The notes under the pieces: generated by a model
The model's input: the letters and a program-made list of their open reading frames with translations, nothing else
Told to the model about the DNA's origin: nothing
Databases searched by the model: none
Assembly: GCF_002797675.1 (NCBI RefSeq)
Contig: NZ_PGEX01000001.1
Span: 1,240,001-1,304,000 of the forward strand
Length of the DNA: 64,000 nucleotides
Reading direction: 5' to 3'
DNA from: Hallerella succinigenes
Lineage (GTDB): Bacteria > Fibrobacterota > Fibrobacteria > Fibrobacterales > Fibrobacteraceae
In this document: positions 30,456 to 38,403 of the stretch, one piece after another
How positions within the stretch are numbered: position 1 is the stretch's first letter
How the letters are laid out: each line of letters opens with the position of its first letter
Program-made: the position numbers and the translations under genes

Positions 30456-32216
30456 CTATCTCATCACCACAATCTGGTTTCGACCTTGTTTCTTCGCTTT
30501 GTAAAGCGCATTATCCACACGCATCAAAATCTTATCCGATGAATCATTTTCACAGACTTCAGTCACGCCGAGACTAATCGTCTTATGATGTGCAACCGTA
30601 AAGTCCACTGCGGCAAAAGAGGTGCGAATGACTTCTGCCAAAAGCTTTGCGCGTTCCGCCTGAATTCCCGGCAAAAGAATCATAAATTCTTCTCCGCCCC
30701 AACGGCCGATACTTGCCTCCGGAGCGTGATCCTTGATCGCACGCCTAGATACATCCGCGAGTTTCAGAATGACAGCATCCCCTTCCTTATGGCCACAGGC
30801 ATCGTTCACCTGCTTAAAAAAGTCGATATCGTACATCAGCAAAGAGAACTTTTCGCCTGTTTCCTCGAAAACTTTTACGCTTTCCTTGATACGGCGCTGG
30901 ATTTCTCCACGGTTCAAAAGCTTTGTCATGCTGTCCGTGATCGCCATTTCGGTGAGCTTCCTGTTCGCTTTTTCGAGTTCTACCGTCGCAGCGTCAATAA
31001 AGGTCGCGAGGCGGTTGATCATCGAGACCTTTCCGGCGAACTGTTCGTTCTGCATTTCAAAATGCACGTTCAAATCCTTAGGACCTTCACGCAAAGCGGC
31101 GACGACAAGAGTCACGTTGTGCTGATTCAAGTACCCGTCGGTTTTCAAGAATTCGCTCGAGGTATAAAAGCCCGAAGTCGAAGCAATACTCTGAAACGGG
31201 AACGTTTCCTTACTGATTTCGTCGTCACCCCAGTACGTGCGACGTGCGGCGCAAGAGAAAATCTTGATCTGTTCCGGCTGGAATTCCGCAATCTTTTTTC
31301 CGTCCTTCTGAATACTTTCAAGAATCGTCCACGGATCACCGTAAGCAATTCGCGCGCTCACATCCTTTTCAATATCCGAAGTCATCGTCAAAGAACCGTC
31401 TTCGTTGCTCGCGATCGGCGCTCGCAAAATATCGATTCCATGATGTCTATAGAAGAACGGAAATTCAAGAGTATTGCTAAAGAAGTGTTCGTTGTTCGGT
31501 ATATTCAAATATTTGTAGTAAGCGTCATAAGCGGGGCGATCGTCGAGTTCTTGCAGAATGCAGCCATCCGCCTTGGTCACCTTGAATTCACGGCCAAGAG
31601 GTTTCCAACCCGTGATGAATGTCGACATCACATTCAGATCTTCACCGCCGAGCAATAAGAAGACGACACCCTTTTCCGTATAGCCGCGCACTTTACTGAA
31701 CACGCAAGCTTCATCGTTATTCAAGTCCGGGTTAAAGGCTCCGCCACCAAAAATCTCGATGTCCGGATCCACATCGGTAAACGCATCACAGAACGGCGTC
31801 ATCGACATACCGCGAATCGTGACAAGCATCGAAACCGCTTTCACCCACGGATACTTGACGAGCTGTTTCTTAAAGTCCGCCACGACATCGAGAGCGCAAT
31901 CTTCTGTCAGCACATAGTGCATCAGTTTTACACGCGTCGACGGGAATTCGAAAATGGTACACACCACACCGATTGGCGACGAAGAAAGTCCGCCTTCAAT
32001 GATGTTACCGTTCGTGGAGCAGCCCATGTACAGTGCGTCCGGCACTTCTTGATCGATAATCTCACAAGCAAGTTCAATTTGCGAACGTTCAATGTCTTCT
32101 GCATAAAATTCGAACAGGACACAAGAAGTCACCTTCGATCGACGCCATTGGTTGATCTTATCCAATTCTCTTTTCAGCTTCCCGATGCTGGTATATTCAA
32201 ATTGAAATTGCTTCAT
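30456..32216 (-). CDS. FIST sensor - diguanylate cyclase (GGDEF), 586 aa
   Basis: The N-terminal FIST and FIST-C domains (about residues 30-380; GCSTNGNIIEGGL, FGGGAFNP, SCAARRTYWGD) are sensory modules thought to bind small ligands such as amino acids. A short coiled linker leads to a GGDEF domain with the active signature GRWGGEEF, DIDFFKQVND and DNALYKAKKQGRN. No RxxD inhibitory site is obvious five residues before the signature. No membrane segment is visible. First gene of a two-gene c-di-GMP unit. Confidence 0.92.
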   Translation of the reverse strand: MKQFQFEYTSIGKLKRELDKINQWRRSKVTSCVLFEFYAEDIERSQIELACEIIDQEVPDALYMGCSTNGNIIEGGLSSSPIGVVCTIFEFPSTRVKLMHYVLTEDCALDVVADFKKQLVKYPWVKAVSMLVTIRGMSMTPFCDAFTDVDPDIEIFGGGAFNPDLNNDEACVFSKVRGYTEKGVVFLLLGGEDLNVMSTFITGWKPLGREFKVTKADGCILQELDDRPAYDAYYKYLNIPNNEHFFSNTLEFPFFYRHHGIDILRAPIASNEDGSLTMTSDIEKDVSARIAYGDPWTILESIQKDGKKIAEFQPEQIKIFSCAARRTYWGDDEISKETFPFQSIASTSGFYTSSEFLKTDGYLNQHNVTLVVAALREGPKDLNVHFEMQNEQFAGKVSMINRLATFIDAATVELEKANRKLTEMAITDSMTKLLNRGEIQRRIKESVKVFEETGEKFSLLMYDIDFFKQVNDACGHKEGDAVILKLADVSRRAIKDHAPEASIGRWGGEEFMILLPGIQAERAKLLAEVIRTSFAAVDFTVAHHKTISLGVTEVCENDSSDKILMRVDNALYKAKKQGRNQIVVMR

Positions 32217-32311
32217 AGTCTCAATGTATATCCATTTTTAGAAAAGAGATTCCTCGCATTCCTGAGCGACCCTCAAATTCAACAACCCTATACATTCAAT
32301 ATATGCACAAA

Positions 32312-32346
32312 CGAAAAAAGACGGATAAAAAACATCCGTCTTTTTT
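32312..32346 (-). terminator. Terminator of tRNA-Cys
   Basis: Arms AAAAAAGACGGAT and ATCCGTCTTTTTT with a short A-rich loop, just after the tRNA 3' end. Confidence 0.85.
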
Positions 32347-32349
32347 CAG

Positions 32350-32422
32350 AGGCAACGCCCGGACTCGAACCGGGGAATAAGAGTTTTGCAGACTCGCCCC
32401 TTACCAACTTGGGTACGTCGCC
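32350..32422 (-). tRNA. tRNA-Cys (GCA)
   Basis: A 73-base cloverleaf. Acceptor GGCGACG pairs with CGTTGCC, with discriminator U73, the Cys identity base. The anticodon stem GAGT/ACTC encloses CTGCAAA, giving anticodon GCA. T arm is CCCGG TTCGAGT CCGGG. CCA is not encoded. Confidence 0.95.
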
Positions 32423-32433
32423 ATGTGACTGCA

Positions 32434-32462
32434 ATTATAGGAAATATTTTGTTATTTTCCAA
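32434..32462 (-). promoter_or_regulatory. Promoter of tRNA-Cys
   Basis: The minus strand shows TTGGAA (32457-32462), a 17-base spacer and TATAAT (32434-32439). The -35 box coincides with the ribosome-binding site of the divergent acyltransferase gene. Confidence 0.65.
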
Positions 32463-32469
32463 GGTGATG

Positions 32470-32982
32470 ATGCGCAGACTCCCTCTAAAAAAACGCCTTT
32501 TTTGCACATTTATCGAGCTTTGGCTCCGCTCGTTGAGGATTAATTGGGGAAATTCTGTGGATATGTCAAATCCAGGAATTCTAGCGCTGTGGCACCAGGA
32601 CCTGTTTGCGGCGACAGCCGCCTTTCGAAAATCCGGACTCGTCGCCTTCATTTCACCGAGTTCCGATGGAGAAATTCTTGCAAAAATCGCATTTGACCTC
32701 GGGTACAAGGTCGTTCGCGGCTCCAGTTCCGAGAAAACGCTCGAAATTCGCGAGGTTCTGCGGCAGCTGAAAGAGGGAAATTCCTGCGCAATGGCGCTCG
32801 ACGGTCCCAAAGGCCCCGCTCTTCAGGAAAAGCCCGGTACGCGTTGGCTTGCGGAGCGGGCAAACGCTCCGGTTTACAAACTGGAAGTCCGCTATGGGGC
32901 GCATTTTTCGCTCCGCAGCTGGGACAAGGCAAAGATTCCCCTCCCATTGTCAAAATTGACAATTTCATTAAGCTATCTTTGA
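32470..32982 (+). CDS. DUF374 lysophospholipid acyltransferase-family protein, 170 aa
   Basis: Family segments: ALWHQDLFAATAAF, FISPSSDGEILAKIA, DLGYKVVRGSSSEK, MALDGPKGPALQEKPG and VYKLEVRYG. In related proteins the acyltransferase motif HX4D is in this first segment; here it is WHQDLF, as is usual for DUF374. It probably acts on lipid A or phospholipid at the inner membrane. AAGG precedes two adjacent ATGs (32467 and 32470). The frame is open further upstream through the tRNA, but that is not coding. Confidence 0.85.
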   Translation: MRRLPLKKRLFCTFIELWLRSLRINWGNSVDMSNPGILALWHQDLFAATAAFRKSGLVAFISPSSDGEILAKIAFDLGYKVVRGSSSEKTLEIREVLRQLKEGNSCAMALDGPKGPALQEKPGTRWLAERANAPVYKLEVRYGAHFSLRSWDKAKIPLPLSKLTISLSYL

Positions 32983-33012
32983 AATGTGTTTGATTCTGAT
33001 TGGGAGTATTGA

Positions 33013-33663
33013 ATGATTTATTCTACCTTCGTCGCTTTCGACTTGGAAACAACGGGTCTTTTCTCTAACAAAGATGAAATCGTGGAAATCGGTGCCGTCA
33101 AATTCACCGTTTACGACGACAACGGCATCATCCGTCCCAAAAAAATTTCGGAATTCCAGACCTTGGTAAAACCACCCATGATGATTCCGGACGAAGCGAC
33201 ACGAGTGAACCACATTACAAACGAAATGGTGGAAAACGCTCCAGACATCAATACAGCCCTGAAAAAGTTCACCGTTTTCTGCGGCCAGTCCGCGATTCTC
33301 GTAGCCCATAACGCAGACTTCGATGCGGGATTTTTGCACGTCGCCTACACCAAGCATCCACAGCTTTTGCCGGGCAATCCGATTGTCGATAGCCTGCGCG
33401 TCGCCCGTTCGATTTTGCCGGAACTCAAGAGCCATAAGCTTGGCGATCTCGCCCACATGTTCCAACGCATCAAGGGCCAGATCAAGCTCGCGATCAACAA
33501 CGACGAAATGCACCGCGCCGTTTACGACTGCGAAATGCTCATGGAAGTTTTCGTCGCCCTTCTCCGTCGCCGCATTCGCAAAGAGGATTGGGATATATCC
33601 CGCATTCTGAATTGCATCATCAAGCACGGTTCGACGCCCGCGTACCTGACAAAGATGAATTAA
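33013..33663 (+). CDS. DEDDh 3'-5' exonuclease (DnaQ-like), 216 aa
   Basis: Exo I FDLETTGL (Asp and Glu near residues 9-11), Exo II VAHNADFD (about residue 97), and Exo III with HRAVYD (about 167-172) give the complete DEDDh active site with two metals. It could be the proofreading subunit of a polymerase III or a separate repair nuclease; the short length and lack of a polymerase domain leave both open. A weak GGGAG site precedes the ATG. Confidence 0.9.
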   Translation: MIYSTFVAFDLETTGLFSNKDEIVEIGAVKFTVYDDNGIIRPKKISEFQTLVKPPMMIPDEATRVNHITNEMVENAPDINTALKKFTVFCGQSAILVAHNADFDAGFLHVAYTKHPQLLPGNPIVDSLRVARSILPELKSHKLGDLAHMFQRIKGQIKLAINNDEMHRAVYDCEMLMEVFVALLRRRIRKEDWDISRILNCIIKHGSTPAYLTKMN

Positions 33664-33751
33664 AATTTTCCGCATTGAAAATTCCTACGGAAACCTGTGC
33701 ATGCGTACGTGCCATTTTTGACTTTTTTCAGTTTTTTCGTACATTTAAAGC

Positions 33752-35206
33752 ATGCTACTTCTTTTTGCGTTGCTCATTATCGCGTCGCTTTTTGCGACTC
33801 GTATTTCCGATAAAATAGGGTTCCCCGTTCTTGTGGTATTCCTCGCGGTCGGCTTGATTGTCGGCAGCGACATTTTAGGACTTATCGAATTCAGCGATGC
33901 GAAATTCACCAAACAGGTTGCCGACATCCTACTCATTTTCATTCTGTTCGATGGCGGATTCCGCACCATGCGCTCCGATTTGAAGGTTGCCGCCAAGCCG
34001 GCAATCACGCTCGCCACCTTTGGCGTCGCCGTCACCGCAATGGTTCTCGGAATTTGCATTCATTGGATTATGGATTACGATTGGATGCTTTCGATGCTCA
34101 TCGGCTCGATTATTTCATCGACCGATGCCGCCGCCGTCTTCTTGATTACGCGGCAAAACCCGTTGAAGAAAAAGCTCGCCGCCACCCTGAATGTAGAAAG
34201 CGCGGCAAACGACCCGATGGCCATTCTTTTAACGCTCGCCTTTCTCGGAAGCATCGCTGGGGAAGACACAAGCCTCTGGGAATTCTTCAGCCGACTCGCT
34301 TGGCAATTTTCCGGCGGAATCCTTATCGGATTTTTAGCAAGCAAAATAGCCCACTTTCTTTTTAACCATCTCCACTCCGAAAACCGCGGATACTATTATG
34401 TGTTGCTCATCGGCGTGATTCTTTTCGGTTACGGTTTTGCCGATCAAATTCAGGCAAACGGCATCATTGCCGTATTCTTTATGGGCTATTGGCTCGGCAA
34501 CTCGGAATTTGTGGCCAAGCGCGGTGTTAGCCTTTTTCTGGAAGGGATTTCCACCTTCTGCAACATGGCGCTGTTCCTGATGCTCGGACTGCTCGCGTTT
34601 CCGAGGAACTTTGCACTCGTCTGGAAAGAAGGCCTTTTAATTGCCGCATTGATGATCTTTGTCGCAAGGCCTGTCGCTGTTTGGCTTTCGACTCTCCCCT
34701 TCCGCTATTCCACAAAAGAAAAACTTTTTGTGAGCTGGGGCGGCATCAAGGGCGCGGTTCCCATCGTGCTTGCGACGTACCCCGCCGCCTATGGTTTAAA
34801 GGATGCGGAATCCGTCTTCAACATCATCTTCTTTGCCGTCCTGGTTTCTTGCCTTTTGCAGGGGAGCACTCTCGGAAGAATCGCGAAACGCGCCAAGCTG
34901 ACCATCCCCAAGTCCCCGGTCTCCCCCTTTTCCGTGGAACTGCATGCAATCAAGCAATCCGACATCGACATGTTCGAATTTTTGATCCACGACGATTATC
35001 ACTGCGCCAAAAAACGCATCCAGGATCTCAAGTTCAGCACGGATGTCGTTATCACGTCCATCACTCGCAACGGGAAGATTCTACCGCCACGTGGAGCCAT
35101 CGAACTGCAACCTGGAGACATCCTGTTCATCCTCGCCCCGCTTTCGCGTCAACACGCACTGAAGACATTCTTAAGGGAAGGCTCCGATCCTATCGAAGAA
35201 CCATAA
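33752..35206 (+). CDS. K+/H+ or Na+/H+ antiporter (NhaP2/CvrA-like) with RCK_C domain, 484 aa
   Basis: About twelve hydrophobic segments span residues 1-385. The family motifs DILLIFILFDGGFR and the membrane acidic pair region SSTDAAAVF / VESAANDPMA are seen. The C-terminal ~80 residues (ELQPGDILFILAP) form an RCK_C/TrkA-C ligand-binding module that would gate the transporter. An inner-membrane CPA1-type protein. A terminator follows. Confidence 0.92.
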   Translation: MLLLFALLIIASLFATRISDKIGFPVLVVFLAVGLIVGSDILGLIEFSDAKFTKQVADILLIFILFDGGFRTMRSDLKVAAKPAITLATFGVAVTAMVLGICIHWIMDYDWMLSMLIGSIISSTDAAAVFLITRQNPLKKKLAATLNVESAANDPMAILLTLAFLGSIAGEDTSLWEFFSRLAWQFSGGILIGFLASKIAHFLFNHLHSENRGYYYVLLIGVILFGYGFADQIQANGIIAVFFMGYWLGNSEFVAKRGVSLFLEGISTFCNMALFLMLGLLAFPRNFALVWKEGLLIAALMIFVARPVAVWLSTLPFRYSTKEKLFVSWGGIKGAVPIVLATYPAAYGLKDAESVFNIIFFAVLVSCLLQGSTLGRIAKRAKLTIPKSPVSPFSVELHAIKQSDIDMFEFLIHDDYHCAKKRIQDLKFSTDVVITSITRNGKILPPRGAIELQPGDILFILAPLSRQHALKTFLREGSDPIEEP

Positions 35207-35243
35207 ACAGAATCTTCCCGAGCAAAGACTCTTCCTTTAACAG

Positions 35244-35270
35244 AAAAGCCCGCTGCATCGCGGGCTTTTT
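35244..35270 (+). terminator. Terminator of the antiporter gene
   Basis: AAAAGCCCGC and GCGGGCTTTT arms with a six-base loop and a T run. Confidence 0.85.
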
Positions 35271-35295
35271 CCATTCGGAATTTTTGAAATTTGCA

Positions 35296-35319
35296 TTTAA
35301 AACACGAAATGTCGCTTTA
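35296..35319. repeat. Dispersed intergenic 24-base motif, copy 2
   Basis: Begins TTTAAAACACGAAATG and matches 9436-9459 at 22 of 24 positions. It overlaps the left arm of the rpmB terminator. Confidence 0.5.
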
Positions 35320-35342
35320 ACGAGAAAGCGACTTTTCGTGTT
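35301..35342 (-). terminator. Long hairpin terminator of rpmB
   Basis: AACACGAAA..GTCGCTTT pairs with AAAGCGAC..TTTCGTGTT around AACGAG, about 18 pairs. Confidence 0.7.
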
Positions 35343-35360
35343 ACAAAATCCGGAAAAGGA

Positions 35361-35582
35361 TTAGAGACCGAGTTCTTTCACGACGGCATAAATGCCGCGC
35401 TTTTCGATCGTACGAAGGCCAGCGGCACTCACGCGAAGAGAAACCCAGCGATCTTCTTCCGGAACGTAGAAACGCTTCGTCTGAAGGTTCGGAAGCTGAC
35501 GAATCAACTTCTTACGGTTCGAGTGAGAAACCATGTGGCCAACGAGGGCGCCTTTTCCAGAAACTTCGCAAATACGGCTCAT
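35361..35582 (-). CDS. rpmB: 50S ribosomal protein L28
   Basis: 73 residues starting MSRICEVSGKGALVGH and including VSHSNRKKLIRQLPN and VSLRVSAAGLRTIEK, as in bacterial L28. The zinc Cys pairs of some L28 proteins are absent. The ATG at 35582 was chosen; the longer frame from 35639 adds a sequence unlike L28. It lies after ispH on the same strand and has its own terminator. Confidence 0.96.
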   Translation of the reverse strand: MSRICEVSGKGALVGHMVSHSNRKKLIRQLPNLQTKRFYVPEEDRWVSLRVSAAGLRTIEKRGIYAVVKELGL

Positions 35583-35635
35583 TGTATAACTCCGTGTTTT
35601 AGTGGGCACAACATTAGTTAATTTAACGGATTTCG

Positions 35636-36568
35636 TCAAGATGCTAATTCTGCAGGTAAAGGGAACTTTAACTTTTCCTGCATAGTCACCCAGTTTTCGA
35701 CCTCAATTCCGGGATATTTTTCACGCATCCAGGCCACAACGTCTTGAACGAGGTCCTCCGGGGCGCTTGCGCCACTCGAAAGGCCCACCGTATCGATTCC
35801 GTCGAACCAGGATGGATCCACATCCTTCACACTGTCGATCAAATGTGAAGGAATCCCATGTTCTTTGCCCAATTCCGCCAAACGGCTCGAGTTGGACGAA
35901 TTTTTAGACCCGACTACCAGCAGGGACTGCACCTGATCGCACAGGGAAGCGACTGCTACCTGACGATTTCCCGTCGCATAGCAGAGATCGCCGCGGACTG
36001 GGCCCTGGATATTCGGGAATTGTTCCCGAAGGGTATCGATAATGTCCTTGGATTCAGAAACAGAAAGCGTCGTCTGCGTAATGTAGGCGAGTTCCGTCCC
36101 TTCGGGGAAGGACAATTTCTTAACGTCATCCGCCTTGCGGACCAAAGTCATGCAGCCTTCGGACACCTGGCCCAAATGGCCTTCCACTTCCGCGTGGCCC
36201 GCATGGCCTATCAAAATCACGTGACGTCCAGCCGCATGGTGACGTTTGGCGCTCATGTGAACGCGCTGCACCAGAGGACACGTCGCATCCAGCACGTGCA
36301 GATGGCGCTTCTTCGCTTCTTCGTAAACCGAATCCGGTACGCCGTGCGCCGAGAAAACGACAGTCGCCCCTTCCGGGACTTCCTGCAGGTCTTCGACAAA
36401 GATCGCACCCTGAGCCTTAAAGCGGCTCACGACAAAAGCATTATGCACAATTTCATGGCGCACATAAATCGGGGCACCGAATTTTTCGAGTGCCTTGGCG
36501 ACAATATGCAAAGCGCGATCGACTCCCGCGCAAAATCCACGAGGGCTAGCTAGAACAAGTTTTTTCAT
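35636..36568 (-). CDS. ispH: 4-hydroxy-3-methylbut-2-enyl diphosphate reductase
   Basis: The last step of the MEP isoprenoid pathway, using a [4Fe-4S] cluster. The three ligand cysteines are in SPRGFCAGVDRA (Cys13), DATCPLV and GDLCYATGNRQ; SSNSSRLAELG and VGLSSGASAPEDLV are also diagnostic. 310 residues. The start overlaps the waaA stop by four bases. Confidence 0.96.
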   Translation of the reverse strand: MKKLVLASPRGFCAGVDRALHIVAKALEKFGAPIYVRHEIVHNAFVVSRFKAQGAIFVEDLQEVPEGATVVFSAHGVPDSVYEEAKKRHLHVLDATCPLVQRVHMSAKRHHAAGRHVILIGHAGHAEVEGHLGQVSEGCMTLVRKADDVKKLSFPEGTELAYITQTTLSVSESKDIIDTLREQFPNIQGPVRGDLCYATGNRQVAVASLCDQVQSLLVVGSKNSSNSSRLAELGKEHGIPSHLIDSVKDVDPSWFDGIDTVGLSSGASAPEDLVQDVVAWMREKYPGIEVENWVTMQEKLKFPLPAELAS

Positions 36569-37806
36569 ACAGAGGCATCCATATTGTTCTTGGATTCCGA
36601 GTCGTTCTTGGATTCCGAATTATCCGTCTCAAGCGTCGTCTGAATAAAATTGACGAACGCGTTATAAGAAGACACCACCTTTTCCCGTTCATGGGCAAGG
36701 AAGCAGTAAACCCGTTTCACGTCGGGAACCGAGCGAGAAGAATATTCCGCAGCGGTCTTGATCTGCGCAATCGCACCTTCCCGAAGAAGCGCTTCCACCG
36801 AAGCCTGTTGCCCGCGGGAAAACGGACCGATGCAAGTAGCGACACCCAGCTTCAAAGATTCCCAAAAATCATGCACGCCCAGAGAGCGCGAAAAAGATCC
36901 GCCGATGACCGACGATTTCGAAGTCTGCAAAACTTCTGTCAGCTTGCCGTAAACGGTCACAAGCGAAACAGCTCCCGGTTTGACTTCCGGCCATTCCACA
37001 GTCGAAATGCCCGCCTGTTCCAAGCCTTCGCGGAACTTCGGCAACTCTTCTTCAAAGCGCGGCGCAAGCACGATCGATTCATTCGCCTTTACCGCAAGTT
37101 CAAGCATTTCCAGAAGAGGTTTCCATTCTTCTTTGTGAAAAGAAAGGAAAGCCGTATCGACGCAGAAATCCTTGGGAGATTCCACTTCGGAACCGGACTT
37201 TGCCCACGAGAGAAGTTTCCAGTCACCACCGATAATCGTTTTCGCCGCAACGGAATAATCCCCTGCCGCCACAAAACGCGTCAGGTCCGCACCCGTCTGC
37301 ATGCTCACAAAACCGATCGAACGGAATTCATGCGTATCGATGCAACGGTAAAAACGTCCCGAAACCAAAGCGACCGACGGACGGATCGAACGCTCCCGCA
37401 TCGCCGCGAGATATCCCGGCCAAAGTTCATTTTCGGCAAGGACAAGCATCACCGGCTTTACCGCATCCATAAAATTCTGAATCGCGCTCTGCGTATCGAG
37501 CGGCGCTATAGAAACGAGAACGCCTTCTTTAGAGGCAAGAGGCTCCAAATAAGCGCAGACTTCTGCCTTTTGCGTTGTAATCAGAATGGGCGGGAGATCC
37601 GGAAGCTCTGCCCTTAAGATTTTGGCGAGCGAAAGGAGCATTTTGCATTCGCCAAGGCTTGCCCCGTGCATCCAAAAGCAAGGGCCTTTCGGGAACGGAC
37701 CGCGAATACGATCTTGGATTTTGAATTTTTCATTGAATGACGGAACCTTGCCCGCAGCAAGAGCTACAATACCCAAAGTTCTACGAATCGCATTCAAGCC
37801 GAACAT
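36565..37806 (-). CDS. waaA: 3-deoxy-D-manno-octulosonate (Kdo) transferase
   Basis: Adds Kdo to lipid A at the inner membrane. Motifs: FWMHGASLGE with the catalytic Glu, ILITTQKAE, ENELWPGYLAAM, and the C-terminal nucleotide-sugar region VIGGSFSRSLGVHDFWES. The N-terminal anchor is shorter than in enterobacteria. The C-terminus carries a short duplicated tail (DSESKN repeats). It indicates an LPS-bearing, diderm cell. Tightly coupled to ispH. Confidence 0.88.
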   Translation of the reverse strand: MFGLNAIRRTLGIVALAAGKVPSFNEKFKIQDRIRGPFPKGPCFWMHGASLGECKMLLSLAKILRAELPDLPPILITTQKAEVCAYLEPLASKEGVLVSIAPLDTQSAIQNFMDAVKPVMLVLAENELWPGYLAAMRERSIRPSVALVSGRFYRCIDTHEFRSIGFVSMQTGADLTRFVAAGDYSVAAKTIIGGDWKLLSWAKSGSEVESPKDFCVDTAFLSFHKEEWKPLLEMLELAVKANESIVLAPRFEEELPKFREGLEQAGISTVEWPEVKPGAVSLVTVYGKLTEVLQTSKSSVIGGSFSRSLGVHDFWESLKLGVATCIGPFSRGQQASVEALLREGAIAQIKTAAEYSSRSVPDVKRVYCFLAHEREKVVSSYNAFVNFIQTTLETDNSESKNDSESKNNMDASV

Positions 37807-37818
37807 TTCAAATCCTTC

Positions 37819-38403
37819 TTACAGCAACACCGGCAATTCCACAAATCGCCGAACAAACAGCAACAATGTATAAAAGATCAGCCACACCCACGTCCAACGA
37901 TCCGCTAAAACCGAAGCCAAAACGGAGCGTTTTACGCCGGACGACGTACATTCGCCTTGCGCAGCCGAAAAAGATGTCGGAAAGAACATCGGAGTGCGAT
38001 TAGCCCAATTCACAAACCGTTCTCCGAACTTTTTTTTAAGAAAGACATCTTCCGTTTTCGCAAGCGGGAATACAAATAAAGTAACTCCCATCGCAAACGC
38101 AAACGAAAGGGTTTGCCAGCCTAAATGAAAGAGCACAAACGCATAGCAAAAGCACAAATTAGAAAGGTACAGCGGATGGCGAAGTTTTGCGTAAATTCCC
38201 CACATCACAAGTTCCGGCGCAGCCTTTTCGTTTCCACGCGTATGTTCACCTATCACCCGGCGCGCCTCCACACGGAGCACAATACCGAGCAAGGCAAGAA
38301 TCCCCGCCGAAGCTGGAATCCATTCCGAAGAATGTGGAAAAGCCCAAAGGGCTACGGCAAAGATTCCAAGGATGACGCCTCGGAAACGGTACAGAACATT
38401 CAT
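37819..38403 (-). CDS. Isoprenylcysteine carboxyl methyltransferase / phospholipid methyltransferase-like membrane protein, 194 aa
   Basis: Four or five hydrophobic segments. The signature YAKLRHPLYLSNL, followed by FGERFVNWANRTP, is that of the ICMT/PEMT fold with SAM as probable methyl donor. The substrate in bacteria is usually unknown; a lipid is plausible from the neighbours (ABC exporter, waaA). Its start overlaps the ABC gene by four bases. Confidence 0.82.
   Translation of the reverse strand: MNVLYRFRGVILGIFAVALWAFPHSSEWIPASAGILALLGIVLRVEARRVIGEHTRGNEKAAPELVMWGIYAKLRHPLYLSNLCFCYAFVLFHLGWQTLSFAFAMGVTLFVFPLAKTEDVFLKKKFGERFVNWANRTPMFFPTSFSAAQGECTSSGVKRSVLASVLADRWTWVWLIFYTLLLFVRRFVELPVLL

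Noticed and set aside
32386-32470. N-terminal extension of the acyltransferase through the tRNA gene
   Set aside because: The extra frame is the antisense of tRNA-Cys and its promoter; the start at 32470 has a proper ribosome-binding site.
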